A DNA stretch of 64,000 bases, from positions 1 to 64,000 of the forward strand of contig NZ_BMRY01000018.1 in NCBI RefSeq assembly GCF_014648875.1. The letters run 5' to 3'. The notes under the pieces were generated by a model. That model ran no database searches, was not told where the DNA came from, and worked only from the letters and a program-made list of their open reading frames with translations. Positions 32,195 through 40,820 of the stretch are shown here, piece by piece. Within the stretch, counting starts at the first letter, position 1; each line of letters starts with the position of its first letter. A program made the position numbers and the translations under genes. Origin of the DNA: Streptomyces parvus. GTDB taxonomy: Bacteria; Actinomycetota; Actinomycetes; Streptomycetales; Streptomycetaceae.

Positions 32195-34093
32195 ATGCCA
32201 AGCTCCACTCCCCTGCGTTTCAGAGCGCGCGCGGCAGGCGCCGCGCTCGTCCTGACCGTCGCCGCGCTCGGCGTCAACGGCGCCGCCGGAACCGCCCGCG
32301 CGGCCGACCCGGTCGCCCAGGTGTGGGTCACCACGCCCGACGGCTCCAGGAAACTCACCCCGGAGGGAGACGTCCCCTTCACCGGCTCCCCGCAGGCGAT
32401 CGACATCCGGATCGACGCGAACAGCAAGGGGCAGAAGTTCACGGGCGCGGGAGCCTCCGTGACGGGCGCCTCCGCCCACCTCGTCCAGGGCCTCCCCCAG
32501 GCACAGCGCACCTCGCTGCTGAAGTCGCTCTTCTCCACGGAGGGAGACGGCATCGGGCTCAACTACCTGCGCCAGCCCCTCGGCAGCACCGACTTCGACG
32601 CGAACACCGACCCGTACACGTACGAGGACACCCGGGGCGCGTTCTCCATCGACCGGGACCGGAGCCGGATCATCCCGGTCCTGAAGCAGGCCACCGCCGT
32701 GAACCCGGCCATCCGATTCATGGGCTCGCCCTGGTCGCCTCCGGCCTGGATGAAGACCAGCAACTCGCTCAACGGCGGGAGTCTGCGCACCGAGCACTAC
32801 CAGGCCTACGCCGACTACCTGATCAAGGCGATCAGGGCGTACGGGCAGGAGGGCATCACGCTCACCGATCTCACCGCGCAGAACGAGCCGGAGTTCGCGA
32901 CCAGTTACCCGTCGATGAGCATGACCTCGGCCCAGCAGGCGGACTTCCTGCGGGTCCTGGACCGTACGCTCACCGCCGCGAACCTGCCGACCAACATCCT
33001 GGCGTACGACCACAACTGGGACCACCCGAACTACCCGCTGGACGTCTTCGCCCGGACGGGTGGCATCCAGCGGATCATCGGCGCCGCGTTCCACTGCTAC
33101 GGCGGGGCGCCCGCCGCGCAGAAGCAGATCGCCGACGCCGGGAAGCGGGTCTTCTTCACGGAGTGCTCCGGCACCGACAGTGCGAACCCGGCGACGACAT
33201 TCGGTGACACGCTCAAGTGGCACGCCGAGAACCTCGTCGTGCAGAACATGCGCAACGGCGGCGAGACGGTGATCAACTGGAATCTCGCCCTCGACCGGAA
33301 CGGCGGTCCCCACCAGGGGCACTGCACCAACCGCTGCAACGGCATCGTGGAGATCGACGGCGGTCAGGTCACCCGTAACGCCGAGTTCTACGTCCTGGGC
33401 CATGTCTCGAAGTTCATCAAGGCGGGGGCGGACCGGATCGGCTCCACCAGCCAGGGCGCGGGCGGGGTGCAGAACGTCGCCTTCCAGAACGGCGACGGCA
33501 GCCGGGCGGCCGTGGTCGTCAACACCGCGTCCGGATCGCAGCGGTTCTCCCTGACCGACAACGGCAGGTCGCTCGCCTACACCCTGCCCGCGGGTGCCGT
33601 CGCGACCTTCACCTGGGACGGGAGCGGCGGGACGACCGAGCCGCCCGTGGGATCCATCGACCCCGCCGCCTGGTACCAGGTGCGCAGCGCCAACAGCGGT
33701 GCCTGCCTCGACGCGGCCGACTGGGGTACGGCCAACGGCACCGCGCTGCAGCAGTGGGCCTGCGGGACCGGGGCCAACCAGGGCTGGCAGTTCCGGCCGA
33801 CCGACTCCGGTCACTACCAGGTGGTGAACCGGCACAACGCAAAGGCCTGGGACGTCGACGGCGGTCCGGGGGCGACCGCCGACGGCACCAGGGTGCATCT
33901 GTGGTCGTACGAGGGCGGTGTCAACCAGCAGTGGCGTCCGGAGGCCCTGGCCGGCGCCGGGCAGTACCGCTTCGTGGCCCGCCACAGCGGCAAGTGCCTC
34001 GCCGTCGACAACTCCTCGGCGGTCAACGGGGCCAGGCTCTCGCAGCAGCCCTGCTCCGGCTCGTCGGCACAGGTGTTCTCGCTGACCCGCTGA
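32195..34093 (+). CDS. Secreted GH30 glucanase with ricin-type lectin domain
   Basis: A 632-residue exported glycoside hydrolase. The signal peptide ends near TARAAD (residue 37). The GH30 catalytic part runs about 60-480: FTGAGASVTGASAHLV, GLNYLRQPLGSTDF, SPWSPPAWMKTSNSLNGG, the acid/base Glu in TAQNEPEFATSYPS, and the nucleophile Glu in RVFFTECSGTDS. After a Gly/Thr linker (about 482-492), residues 495-632 form a ricin-B/CBM13 trefoil (NSGACLDAADWGTANGTALQ, NQGWQFRPTDSGHYQVV, SGKCLAVDNSSAVNGARLSQ). It probably cleaves beta-1,6- or beta-1,3-glucans or related substrates outside the cell. AGGAG lies 10 nt before ATG 32195. Confidence 0.9.
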   Translation: MPSSTPLRFRARAAGAALVLTVAALGVNGAAGTARAADPVAQVWVTTPDGSRKLTPEGDVPFTGSPQAIDIRIDANSKGQKFTGAGASVTGASAHLVQGLPQAQRTSLLKSLFSTEGDGIGLNYLRQPLGSTDFDANTDPYTYEDTRGAFSIDRDRSRIIPVLKQATAVNPAIRFMGSPWSPPAWMKTSNSLNGGSLRTEHYQAYADYLIKAIRAYGQEGITLTDLTAQNEPEFATSYPSMSMTSAQQADFLRVLDRTLTAANLPTNILAYDHNWDHPNYPLDVFARTGGIQRIIGAAFHCYGGAPAAQKQIADAGKRVFFTECSGTDSANPATTFGDTLKWHAENLVVQNMRNGGETVINWNLALDRNGGPHQGHCTNRCNGIVEIDGGQVTRNAEFYVLGHVSKFIKAGADRIGSTSQGAGGVQNVAFQNGDGSRAAVVVNTASGSQRFSLTDNGRSLAYTLPAGAVATFTWDGSGGTTEPPVGSIDPAAWYQVRSANSGACLDAADWGTANGTALQQWACGTGANQGWQFRPTDSGHYQVVNRHNAKAWDVDGGPGATADGTRVHLWSYEGGVNQQWRPEALAGAGQYRFVARHSGKCLAVDNSSAVNGARLSQQPCSGSSAQVFSLTR

Positions 34094-34109
34094 CGCGGGC
34101 GACGGGATC

Positions 34110-34140
34110 GCGGCGGCTCTCCGGACCGGGGAGCCGCCGC
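34110..34140 (+). terminator. Hairpin after GH30 gene
   Basis: GCGGCGGCTC (34110-34119) pairs with GAGCCGCCGC (34131-34140) over an 11-nt loop, 16 nt after the stop. Confidence 0.65.
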
Positions 34141-34258
34141 GGCATGTTCGCCGTCCGCGGGGCGTGGTGCCGTGCCGGTGAGTCGTGGTGTGCGCGGGAG
34201 CTTCGACAGGCACCCGTTCGACCCGGTGATCCGCGCCTCCTGCCGGGCTGACGCCGGA

Positions 34259-34705
34259 TCAGGTGCCTTCGACCGCCTCCTTGATGCGCTGTCCGAACGC
34301 CGGTGCGTCCTTGCGGGCCGCGCTTCCCGCGATGCCGACCAGGAGTTTGCCGACTCCGTGGCCCTCCAGGACGTTGAAGAGCCTCACGTGCATGCCGCCG
34401 TCCGGTGTGGCTTCGAGGTCGTAGCCGCCCTCGGCCGCGGTGATGAGGTTCTTGGACTGTTCCTGCCAGCGGATACGGGTCGGGGCGACCAGTTCGCTGA
34501 TCTCGAAGTCACGCCGGGTGGTCATGCCCGCGTCCTTGACGGTGCTGTGGAAGACGGTGCCGACGTGGGTCGGGCCGTTGGGGGTCTTCTCGATGCGCTG
34601 TACCCGGGGGCTGAACTCGGGGTCGTTCTGGCCGTCCGCGAGATAGGCGAAGACTTCCTCGATAGGGCGGTCGATGTCGACCGTCGCTTCGAACTGTGTG
34701 CTCAT
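34259..34705 (-). CDS. SRPBCC (START-like) family protein
   Basis: A 148-residue small ligand-binding fold of the polyketide cyclase/dehydrase type: STQFEATVDIDRPIEEVFAY at the start, then DPEFSPRVQRIEKTP, and a C-terminal amphipathic helix. Proteins of this type bind lipids or other hydrophobic ligands; no catalytic assignment is possible. Start: ATG 34705 leads straight into the first beta strand; an upstream extension of 67 residues is not used. It faces helR across a 261-nt gap. Confidence 0.78.
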   Translation of the reverse strand: MSTQFEATVDIDRPIEEVFAYLADGQNDPEFSPRVQRIEKTPNGPTHVGTVFHSTVKDAGMTTRRDFEISELVAPTRIRWQEQSKNLITAAEGGYDLEATPDGGMHVRLFNVLEGHGVGKLLVGIAGSAARKDAPAFGQRIKEAVEGT

Positions 34706-34860
34706 GGCTCTCTCCGGTCTGCGTGTGACGCGGCGCCGAAATCCGTGGTCCGCCATCAGTGTCGGACGGGCCCCCCGGGAGCGCACGCCGAGGAGCCGTG
34801 GCCGACAGCCGTCCCGCCCCCGCGGCACGGAGGACCCATTCCCCGGCTCCCGGGCCGTCA

Positions 34861-34890
34861 TTGCGGCCGAGGGTTTATCGCGCGTATATT
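34861..34890 (+). promoter_or_regulatory. Probable helR promoter
   Basis: TTGCGG (34861-34866) and TATATT (34885-34890) are 18 nt apart and fit a sigma-70-type promoter. Transcription would begin near 34897, placing the hairpin 34914-34934 within the first 40 nt of the message. Confidence 0.55.
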
Positions 34891-34913
34891 GGATTCTTCT
34901 GCGCACATGCAGA

Positions 34914-34934
34914 AAGGCCCCACGCGGGGGCCTT
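34914..34934 (+). terminator. Leader hairpin upstream of helR (possible attenuator)
   Basis: AAGGCCCC (34914-34921), loop ACGCG, GGGGCCTT (34927-34934). The perfect 8-bp GC-rich stem sits between the predicted promoter and the helR start. It could stop or pause RNA polymerase. It is not the rifamycin-associated element in the form that I recall. Confidence 0.5.
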
Positions 34935-34966
34935 ATGGAAACGAATATATCTGGCGGGGAGCCGTT

Positions 34967-37204
34967 TTGTCAAACCGGGAAAGCGACGAATTGCGGGAAG
35001 AGCAGGAATTCATCGATCGGCTCCATGCCCGGGTCGACACGCTGCGCGGGGTGGCGGCCGATGGGGTCGAGCACGCGTTGACGCCGGTCGGCACGGGCCA
35101 GCAGGCGCGGCTGGAGCGGGACATCCTCGTCGCGGAGCGCTCGGGGCTGCTCGCGGCGCTCGACGCGGTGGACGGCTCCCTGTGTTTCGGCCGCATCGAC
35201 CGCTCCGACGGGCTCGCGCACCATATCGGCCGTATCGGGATCCGTGAGGACGACGCCGACCACACGCCTGTTCTGATCGACTGGCGTGCGCCGGTGGCGC
35301 GTCCTTTCTATCTCGCCACGGGGCACACGCCGATGGGTCTGCGCCGGCGTCGCCACATCGCCACCGAGGGCCGCACGGTCACCGAACTCCATGACGAGAT
35401 CCTCGATCTGGGGGACGACGACCGCACCGGTTTCGAGGATCCGAACGGCGACGCCGTGCTTCTCGCGGCGCTGAATTCCGCGCGCACCGGACGCATGGGC
35501 GACATCGTGCGGACCATCCAGGCCGAGCAGGACGGCATCATCCGGGCCCCGCACCGCGGTGTGCTCGTCGTCGAGGGCGGACCCGGCACCGGGAAGACCG
35601 CCGTCGCGCTGCACCGGGCCGCGTTCCTGCTGTACGAGCACCGCGAGCTGCTGGCCAAGCGTGCCGTGCTCATCGTGGGCCCGAACCCGGCGTTCCTGCG
35701 CTACATCGCGGAGGTGCTGCCGTCGCTCGGCGAGACCGGGGTGCTGCTCGCCACACAGGCCGAGCTGTTCCCCGGGGTGCACGCCACCGGTACGGACACT
35801 CCGCGCGCCGCCGCCGTCAAGGGCGGTGAGCCGATGGCCGAGGCCCTCGCCCTGGCCGTACGCGACCGGCAGCGGTTGCCGGAGCCCGGGGCGGCGATGG
35901 TGATCCCGCACGAGGACGGCGGGGATCTGGTCCTGGACTGGGAGATCGCCTACGAGGCCCGGCAGGCGGCCCGCGACACCCGGCTGCCGCACAATCTGGC
36001 CCGTCCGCACTTCGTCTTCCGGGTCATCGACGCCCTCACCGCGCAGCTCGTCGAACGCATCGGCGCGGACCCGTACGGCGGGCCCAACTTCCTCGGTCCC
36101 GACGATGTGGCCCTGCTCGGCCGGGACGTCGCGCTGAGCAAGGAGGTGCACGCGGCCGTGGACGAGCTGTGGCCGCCGCTGACCCCCGAGGGCTTTCTCG
36201 CCGACTATCTGGCCGACCCCGTGTACGTACCGGACGAGGACGCCGACGCGATCCGGCGCGAGCCGGCCGCCGGGGCGTGGACCCCCGCCGACGTACCGCT
36301 GCTCGACGAGGCGGCCGAGCTGCTCGGCGTCGACGACAGTGCGGAGCAGGCGGCCGCGGAGGCCGCACGGCAGGAGCGGGTCGGCTACGCGCAGGGCGTG
36401 CTGGAGCTGTCGCGTGGTTCGGAGAGTTACGAGTTCGAGGACGAGGAGTCCGAGGTGCTCGCCGCGCACGACATCATCGACGCCGAGCGGATGGCGGAGC
36501 GGCACGAGGAGGCCGACCACCGCACGGCGGCCGAGCGGGCCGCCGCCGACCGTACGTGGGCGTTCGGGCACATCATCGTCGACGAGGCGCAGGAGCTGTC
36601 GCCGATGGCGTGGCGGCTGCTGATGCGGCGGTCGCCGACCCGGTCGATGACCCTGGTCGGCGACCCGGCCCAGACCTCCGAGGAGGCGGGCGTCGGGTCC
36701 TGGGAGCAGATCCTTTCCCCGTACGTGGGCGACCGCTTCGAGCACGTGACGCTGGAGGTCAACTACCGTACGCCCGCCGAGATCATGGAGCTGGCCGCCG
36801 GGGTCCTGAGGGAGAAGGATCCCTCGTTCACGGCGCCCGTGTCGGTGCGGTCGACCGGTGAGAAGCCGTGGACACGGGATGCCGGGGAAAATCTGGCGGG
36901 CGCGGTGGCCGGGGCCGTCGCGGAGCTGACGCCCGAGGAGGGGCGGCTCGCGGTGATCGCGCCGCGGGCGCTCCACGAGGAGATCGCCGCTCCGCTGGAC
37001 GGGGTGACGGCGGGTGAGGCCCCGGACCTGACACGGACGGTGGTGCTGCTGGATCCGCGCCAGGCCAAGGGGCTGGAGTTCGACCATGTGCTGGTCGTGG
37101 AGCCCGGCCGGTTCGGGACGAGCGATCTGTATGTGGCACTCACCCGTGCCACCCAGCGCCTCGGCATCGTCCACCGGGAGGGGCTGCCGTCGGCGTTGGG
37201 CTGA
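34967..37204 (+). CDS. helR: HelR/HelD-like RNA polymerase recycling motor ATPase
   Basis: A 745-residue superfamily-1 helicase-like ATPase. An N-terminal coiled arm covers about residues 1-60 (SDELREEQEFIDRLHARVDT). Walker A is VVEGGPGTGKTAVALHR near residue 204, Walker B is IIVDEAQELSP near 537, then LVGDPAQTSEEAGVGSWEQI and the C-terminal ARQAKGLEF-type motif (LLDPRQAKGLEFDHVLVVEP). An acidic middle segment (about 405-525) fits the insert that enters the polymerase. HelR/HelD proteins pull stalled RNA polymerase off DNA, and Streptomyces HelR also displaces bound rifamycins, giving resistance. Start: TTG 34967 has GGGGAG about 6 nt upstream; an in-frame ATG at 34907 would add 20 residues but lacks a ribosome site. 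Confidence 0.88.
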   Translation: MSNRESDELREEQEFIDRLHARVDTLRGVAADGVEHALTPVGTGQQARLERDILVAERSGLLAALDAVDGSLCFGRIDRSDGLAHHIGRIGIREDDADHTPVLIDWRAPVARPFYLATGHTPMGLRRRRHIATEGRTVTELHDEILDLGDDDRTGFEDPNGDAVLLAALNSARTGRMGDIVRTIQAEQDGIIRAPHRGVLVVEGGPGTGKTAVALHRAAFLLYEHRELLAKRAVLIVGPNPAFLRYIAEVLPSLGETGVLLATQAELFPGVHATGTDTPRAAAVKGGEPMAEALALAVRDRQRLPEPGAAMVIPHEDGGDLVLDWEIAYEARQAARDTRLPHNLARPHFVFRVIDALTAQLVERIGADPYGGPNFLGPDDVALLGRDVALSKEVHAAVDELWPPLTPEGFLADYLADPVYVPDEDADAIRREPAAGAWTPADVPLLDEAAELLGVDDSAEQAAAEAARQERVGYAQGVLELSRGSESYEFEDEESEVLAAHDIIDAERMAERHEEADHRTAAERAAADRTWAFGHIIVDEAQELSPMAWRLLMRRSPTRSMTLVGDPAQTSEEAGVGSWEQILSPYVGDRFEHVTLEVNYRTPAEIMELAAGVLREKDPSFTAPVSVRSTGEKPWTRDAGENLAGAVAGAVAELTPEEGRLAVIAPRALHEEIAAPLDGVTAGEAPDLTRTVVLLDPRQAKGLEFDHVLVVEPGRFGTSDLYVALTRATQRLGIVHREGLPSALG

Positions 37205-37292
37205 CGGGCGGGGGGCCCACCTGCCCGGCGCCGGGCTTCGGCGGGCCGTCGGAGTGGCCGGTACGGGCTTCCCGAACCCATAGGGTGACGCC

Positions 37293-38408
37293 ATGTCTTC
37301 GCCATTGAGTTCGACAAAGACCGCGGCTGCTCTCCGCACGTCGGCACGGGTCTCCGCAGAGCTGCTGCTGGTCCTCGTGGCGGCGGCGGTCGCGTTGTGG
37401 GTGCTGGGCCGGATGTGGTCGGTCGTATGGCCGCTGATAGTCGGTCTGTTCCTCACGACGCTGACCTGGCCGCTCGCCCGCTTCCTCCGCCGGCACGGCT
37501 GGTGGCCCGCGCTGGCCGCGTCGGTGGTGACGGTGTTCGCCCTGCTCGTGGGGGCGGGCATCGTGGCCCTGATCGCGGTGCCGGTCGCGGACCAGTCCGG
37601 GGAGCTGGCCGACCGGGTGGTCGCGGGCATCGACAAGCTCCGCGAGTGGGCGGCCGGTCCGCCGCTGAACATCGGCGACGACCAGATCACCGGTGCCCTG
37701 GACAGCGCGACCGACCGGCTCCAGGACAGTGTCGGCAGTGTGGTCACCACCGCCGTGACCGGGGTGAGCACCGTGGTCAACGGGGTGGTCACGGCGGTTC
37801 TTGCGCTCTTCCTGATGTTCTTCTTCCTCAAGGACGGCCCGCGCTTCCTCCCGTGGCTCACCCGTCAGCTTCCCGGCCGGCTCGCCACCGACATCCCCGA
37901 GGTGGCCTCGCGCAGTTGGGCGACCCTGGGCGCGTTCGTCCGGTCCCAGGCGTTCGTGGGTCTGCTGGACGCGGTCTTCATCGGCCTCGGCCTGTGGATC
38001 CTCGGGGTGCCGCTGGTGCTGCCGCTGGCGGTGCTGACGTTCGTCTGCGCGTTCGTCCCGATCGTGGGAGCGCTGTTCGCCGGGTTCGTGGCAGTGGTCA
38101 TCGCCCTGGTCTCGAACGGGCCGATGGACGCCCTGCTCGTGCTGGGGATCATCGTCGTGGTGCAGCAGCTGGAGGGCAATGTGTTCCAGCCCATGATCCA
38201 GAGCCGGGGACTCGGCCTGCACGCGGCGGTCGTGCTGCTCGCGGTGACGCTGGGCGGCAGCCTGGCCGGGGTGGTGGGCAGCCTGCTCGCCGTGCCGGTG
38301 GCGGCGGTGCTCGCGGTGGTCTGGAACTACCTCCGCGAGCAGCTCGTGGAGGAGCCGCGGGATCCGGAGCCGGAGGATCTGCCGGAGGGTTCGCCCGCCC
38401 CTTCCTAG
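37293..38408 (+). CDS. AI-2E family (PF01594) transporter
   Basis: A 371-residue membrane protein with the typical layout: two hydrophobic segments near residues 24-80, a large polar loop, then a cluster of membrane segments from about 160 (AVLALFLMFFFLKDGPRFLP) to 350. The diagnostic FVCAFVPIVGALFAGFVAVV and VVQQLEGNVFQPMIQSRGLG blocks are present. Members include putative autoinducer-2 exporters and Na+/H+ antiporters; the function here is unknown. The stop codon lies inside the first copy of a 30-bp-period duplication (38385-38440). Confidence 0.83.
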   Translation: MSSPLSSTKTAAALRTSARVSAELLLVLVAAAVALWVLGRMWSVVWPLIVGLFLTTLTWPLARFLRRHGWWPALAASVVTVFALLVGAGIVALIAVPVADQSGELADRVVAGIDKLREWAAGPPLNIGDDQITGALDSATDRLQDSVGSVVTTAVTGVSTVVNGVVTAVLALFLMFFFLKDGPRFLPWLTRQLPGRLATDIPEVASRSWATLGAFVRSQAFVGLLDAVFIGLGLWILGVPLVLPLAVLTFVCAFVPIVGALFAGFVAVVIALVSNGPMDALLVLGIIVVVQQLEGNVFQPMIQSRGLGLHAAVVLLAVTLGGSLAGVVGSLLAVPVAAVLAVVWNYLREQLVEEPRDPEPEDLPEGSPAPS

Positions 38409-38440
38409 GGCGCCGAGGGTTCGCCCGCCCCGTCCTGGGA
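38385..38440. repeat. Direct duplication spanning a stop codon
   Basis: GAGGGTTCGCCCGCCCC occurs at 38385-38401 and again at 38415-38431 with similar flanks, period 30 bp. The first copy contains the transporter stop (TAG). The second copy lies downstream and reads TGG at the matching place. Confidence 0.8.
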
Positions 38441-38456
38441 CGCTTTCCCGGCGGGT

Positions 38457-39146
38457 TCAGTGCGGGGCGCGGATCGCGGCCAGGAGCCGGGCGCAGCGTG
38501 CGGTCATCTCCGGCGCGGACTGCTCGGGGTGGGAGATCCACCAGCCGACGAGCGCGCCGACCGTGCCGGTCCACACGTGCTTCAGGGCATCGGCGTCCAG
38601 CGGGTCCTCGTTGCCCTGACCGCGCAGGACGTCCGCCGTGCCCGAGGCCGCGAGGCCGTCGATGGCCGCGCGGTGGGCGTGTGCGGCGGCGTGCAGGTCG
38701 GAGCCGGGCTTCAGGGTCCGGTCGTACAGCACGAACCAGGCTTCCCGCTGCTCCTCCAGTACGTCGAAGACGGCTGCGAGGACACGCGGGGGAACGTGTG
38801 AGGCGGCCGGTCCGAGGCCCTGCGGATCCGGCGTCATCGCGGCCTCGACCGCGGTGACGAGACGGTGGGCGATGTGTTCCAGACAGGCGAGGTAGAGCCC
38901 GTCCTTGGAGCCGAAGTACGTGTACAGCAGCGGCTTGGTCACTCCCACACGCCGGGCGATCGAGGCCATCGAAGCAGCGGCGTGTCCGTGCCGGCCGAAC
39001 TCCTCCACGGCGGCGGCCAGGATCTGCTCCTCGCGCCGGGCCCGGGGGACTCCTTTCGTCCCGGCGCTCGGAGCAGCGCCGGAGCGGGTCCGGGGCGGCC
39101 CGGGCGGGGAGGGAGTGGCGGGGGACGAACCTCTTGCCGTGTCCAT
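38457..39146 (-). CDS. TetR-family regulator
   Basis: A 229-residue repressor with a Pro/Ser-rich N-terminal tail (residues 1-35). The HTH follows (REEQILAAAVEEFGRHGHAA, VGVTKPLLYTYFGSKDGLYL). The ligand domain is of the TetR_C group with WFVLYDRTLKPGSDLHAAAH. It is divergent from the FAD-linked oxidase at 39207, with only 60 nt between and a double operator in that gap, so control of both genes is very likely. Confidence 0.85.
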   Translation of the reverse strand: MDTARGSSPATPSPPGPPRTRSGAAPSAGTKGVPRARREEQILAAAVEEFGRHGHAAASMASIARRVGVTKPLLYTYFGSKDGLYLACLEHIAHRLVTAVEAAMTPDPQGLGPAASHVPPRVLAAVFDVLEEQREAWFVLYDRTLKPGSDLHAAAHAHRAAIDGLAASGTADVLRGQGNEDPLDADALKHVWTGTVGALVGWWISHPEQSAPEMTARCARLLAAIRAPH

Positions 39147-39162
39147 GCTCGAACTATACGCT

Positions 39163-39192
39163 CCGGTAAATTACCCAGAGGTAAATTACCGG
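39163..39192. promoter_or_regulatory. Double TetR operator (two GGTAAATTACC palindromes)
   Basis: GGTAAATTACC occurs at 39165-39175 and 39180-39190, 15 bp apart, framed by CC and GG to give a dyad over the whole 30 bp. It fills the divergent gap and ends 14 nt before the FAD-oxidase start. Confidence 0.8.
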
Positions 39193-39206
39193 AAGGTCAT
39201 ACCCCT

Positions 39207-40820
39207 ATGCCGGACCGCATCTCCCTCCCGCACGGAGCCGACGCCGTCCCCGCTCGGTCCTGGTGGGGCTGGGGCGACCCGGGTCAGGCCCTGCCGGACG
39301 CCGAGTGCGCCGAGCTCGCGGCGCTGGTCCCCGGGGCCGCCGGAACCGCGCTGCCCGTCCCCTCCATCGCCTCCCTGGAACTGCCGCCCGTCCGCGTGAG
39401 CGCACCCCGTACGCTCGCCCACCTCGTCTCCGGCGCTCCGGCCGTTCGTGCGGGCCATACCTACGGCAAGGCCTTCCGTGACGTCGTCCGCGCGCTCCGG
39501 GGCGACCTGGCGGCAGCACCGGACCTCGTCGCCTTCCCCCGGGAGGAGCGGGACGTGGTGGACCTCCTCGACTGGGCGTCCGGGGCCGATGTCGCCGTGA
39601 TCCCCTACGGTGCGGGCAGTTCGGTGGTCGGCGGGGTCGAGTACCGCGCCGGCTCCCATTCCGGCGTCCTGTCGATGGACCTCTCGGGGATGGGCCGGGT
39701 GCTGGAGATCGACCGGGTGAGCCGGTCGGCGCGGATCCAGGCGGGAGCCCTCGGACCGGTCCTGGAGGCGCAGTTGAGGCCGCACGGGCTGACGTTGCGC
39801 CACTTCCCGCAGAGCTTCGCGTTCTCGACCCTCGGCGGCTGGCTCGCCACCCGGGCGGGCGGGCACTACGCCACCCTCCACACCCACATCGACGATCTCA
39901 CCGCCGCCCTGCGCGTGGTCACGCCCGCCGGGGTGAGCGAGTCGCTGCGGCTGCCCGGGTCGGGGGCCGGGCCGTCCCCCGACCGGCTCTTCCTCGGTTC
40001 GGAGGGCACCCTCGGGATCATCACCGAGGCGTGGATGCGGCTCCAGGACCGCCCCGCCCACAAGGCGTCGGCCTCGGTGGTGTTCGACCGCTTTCCCGCC
40101 GCGGTGGACGCCGTCCGGGCCATCGCGCAGTCGGGCCTGCATCCGGCCAACTGCCGTCTGCTCGACCCGGGCGAGGCCGCGCTGTCGGGGGTGGCGGGCG
40201 GAGGCGGAAGCGTCCTGGTGCTGGGCGTCGAGTCGGCCCACCGTCCGGTGGACGGCCGGCTCGCCGAACTCGTCGCCCTGGCCCGCGATCACGGCGGCTC
40301 CCCCGCCGAAAGCGCGCCCGCCGCGGGCGACTCGGCCGCGGAAACCTGGCGATCGGCGTTCCTGCGGATGCCGTACGTCCGGGACGGGCTGGCCCGGATG
40401 AGCGTGATCAGTGAGACGTTCGAGACGGCGTGCACCTGGGACAGGTTCCCGGAGCTGTACGAGGCGGTGCACCGGGACGTCGGGGCCGCCGTCCGGGCCG
40501 CGACCGGCGCCGAGCCGATCATCAACTGCCGTTTCACGCATGTGTACCCGGACGGTCCCGCCCCCTACTTCACGGTCATCGCCCCGGGCCGGCGAGGGTC
40601 GGAGGTCTCCATGTGGGACGCGGTCAAGGCGGCGGCGATGCGGACCCTCGGCGAGCACCGTGCGACCGTCACCCACCACCACGCGGTGGGGCGCGACCAC
40701 CGCCCCGGGTACGACCGGCAGCGCCCGGAGCCGTTCGCGCTCGCCCTGCGCGCGGCCAAACAGGCCCTCGACCCGGCCGGGATCCTCAACCCGGGCGTGC
40801 TGTTCGACCCCGCGGGGTGA
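39207..40820 (+). CDS. FAD-binding oxidase, alkyl-DHAP synthase-like
   Basis: A 537-residue flavoprotein of the VAO/PCMH fold. The FAD domain lies at about 110-290 (VVDLLDWASGADVAVIPYGA, GSSVVGGVEYRAG, FPQSFAFSTLGGWLATRAGG, LGSEGTLGIITEAWMRLQ). The cap follows, then the C-terminal signature VTHHHAVGRDHRPGYDRQRP, where the HHH block matches alkyldihydroxyacetonephosphate synthase, and the end ALDPAGILNPGVLFDP. In this family it could make ether lipids or act as a 2-hydroxy-acid oxidase. TetR-controlled through the double operator. Its last 35 nt overlap the end of the convergent FUSC gene. Confidence 0.83.
   Translation: MPDRISLPHGADAVPARSWWGWGDPGQALPDAECAELAALVPGAAGTALPVPSIASLELPPVRVSAPRTLAHLVSGAPAVRAGHTYGKAFRDVVRALRGDLAAAPDLVAFPREERDVVDLLDWASGADVAVIPYGAGSSVVGGVEYRAGSHSGVLSMDLSGMGRVLEIDRVSRSARIQAGALGPVLEAQLRPHGLTLRHFPQSFAFSTLGGWLATRAGGHYATLHTHIDDLTAALRVVTPAGVSESLRLPGSGAGPSPDRLFLGSEGTLGIITEAWMRLQDRPAHKASASVVFDRFPAAVDAVRAIAQSGLHPANCRLLDPGEAALSGVAGGGGSVLVLGVESAHRPVDGRLAELVALARDHGGSPAESAPAAGDSAAETWRSAFLRMPYVRDGLARMSVISETFETACTWDRFPELYEAVHRDVGAAVRAATGAEPIINCRFTHVYPDGPAPYFTVIAPGRRGSEVSMWDAVKAAAMRTLGEHRATVTHHHAVGRDHRPGYDRQRPEPFALALRAAKQALDPAGILNPGVLFDPAG

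Noticed and set aside
34914-34934. Rifamycin-associated element upstream of helR
   Set aside because: The hairpin arms AAGGCCCC/GGGGCCTT do not contain the CTTGCGGCAAG core that I recall for the element, so it is described only as a leader hairpin.
34970-37861. A 963-codon frame antisense to helR
   Set aside because: Low-complexity composition and no family motifs. The helR frame carries all ATPase motifs.
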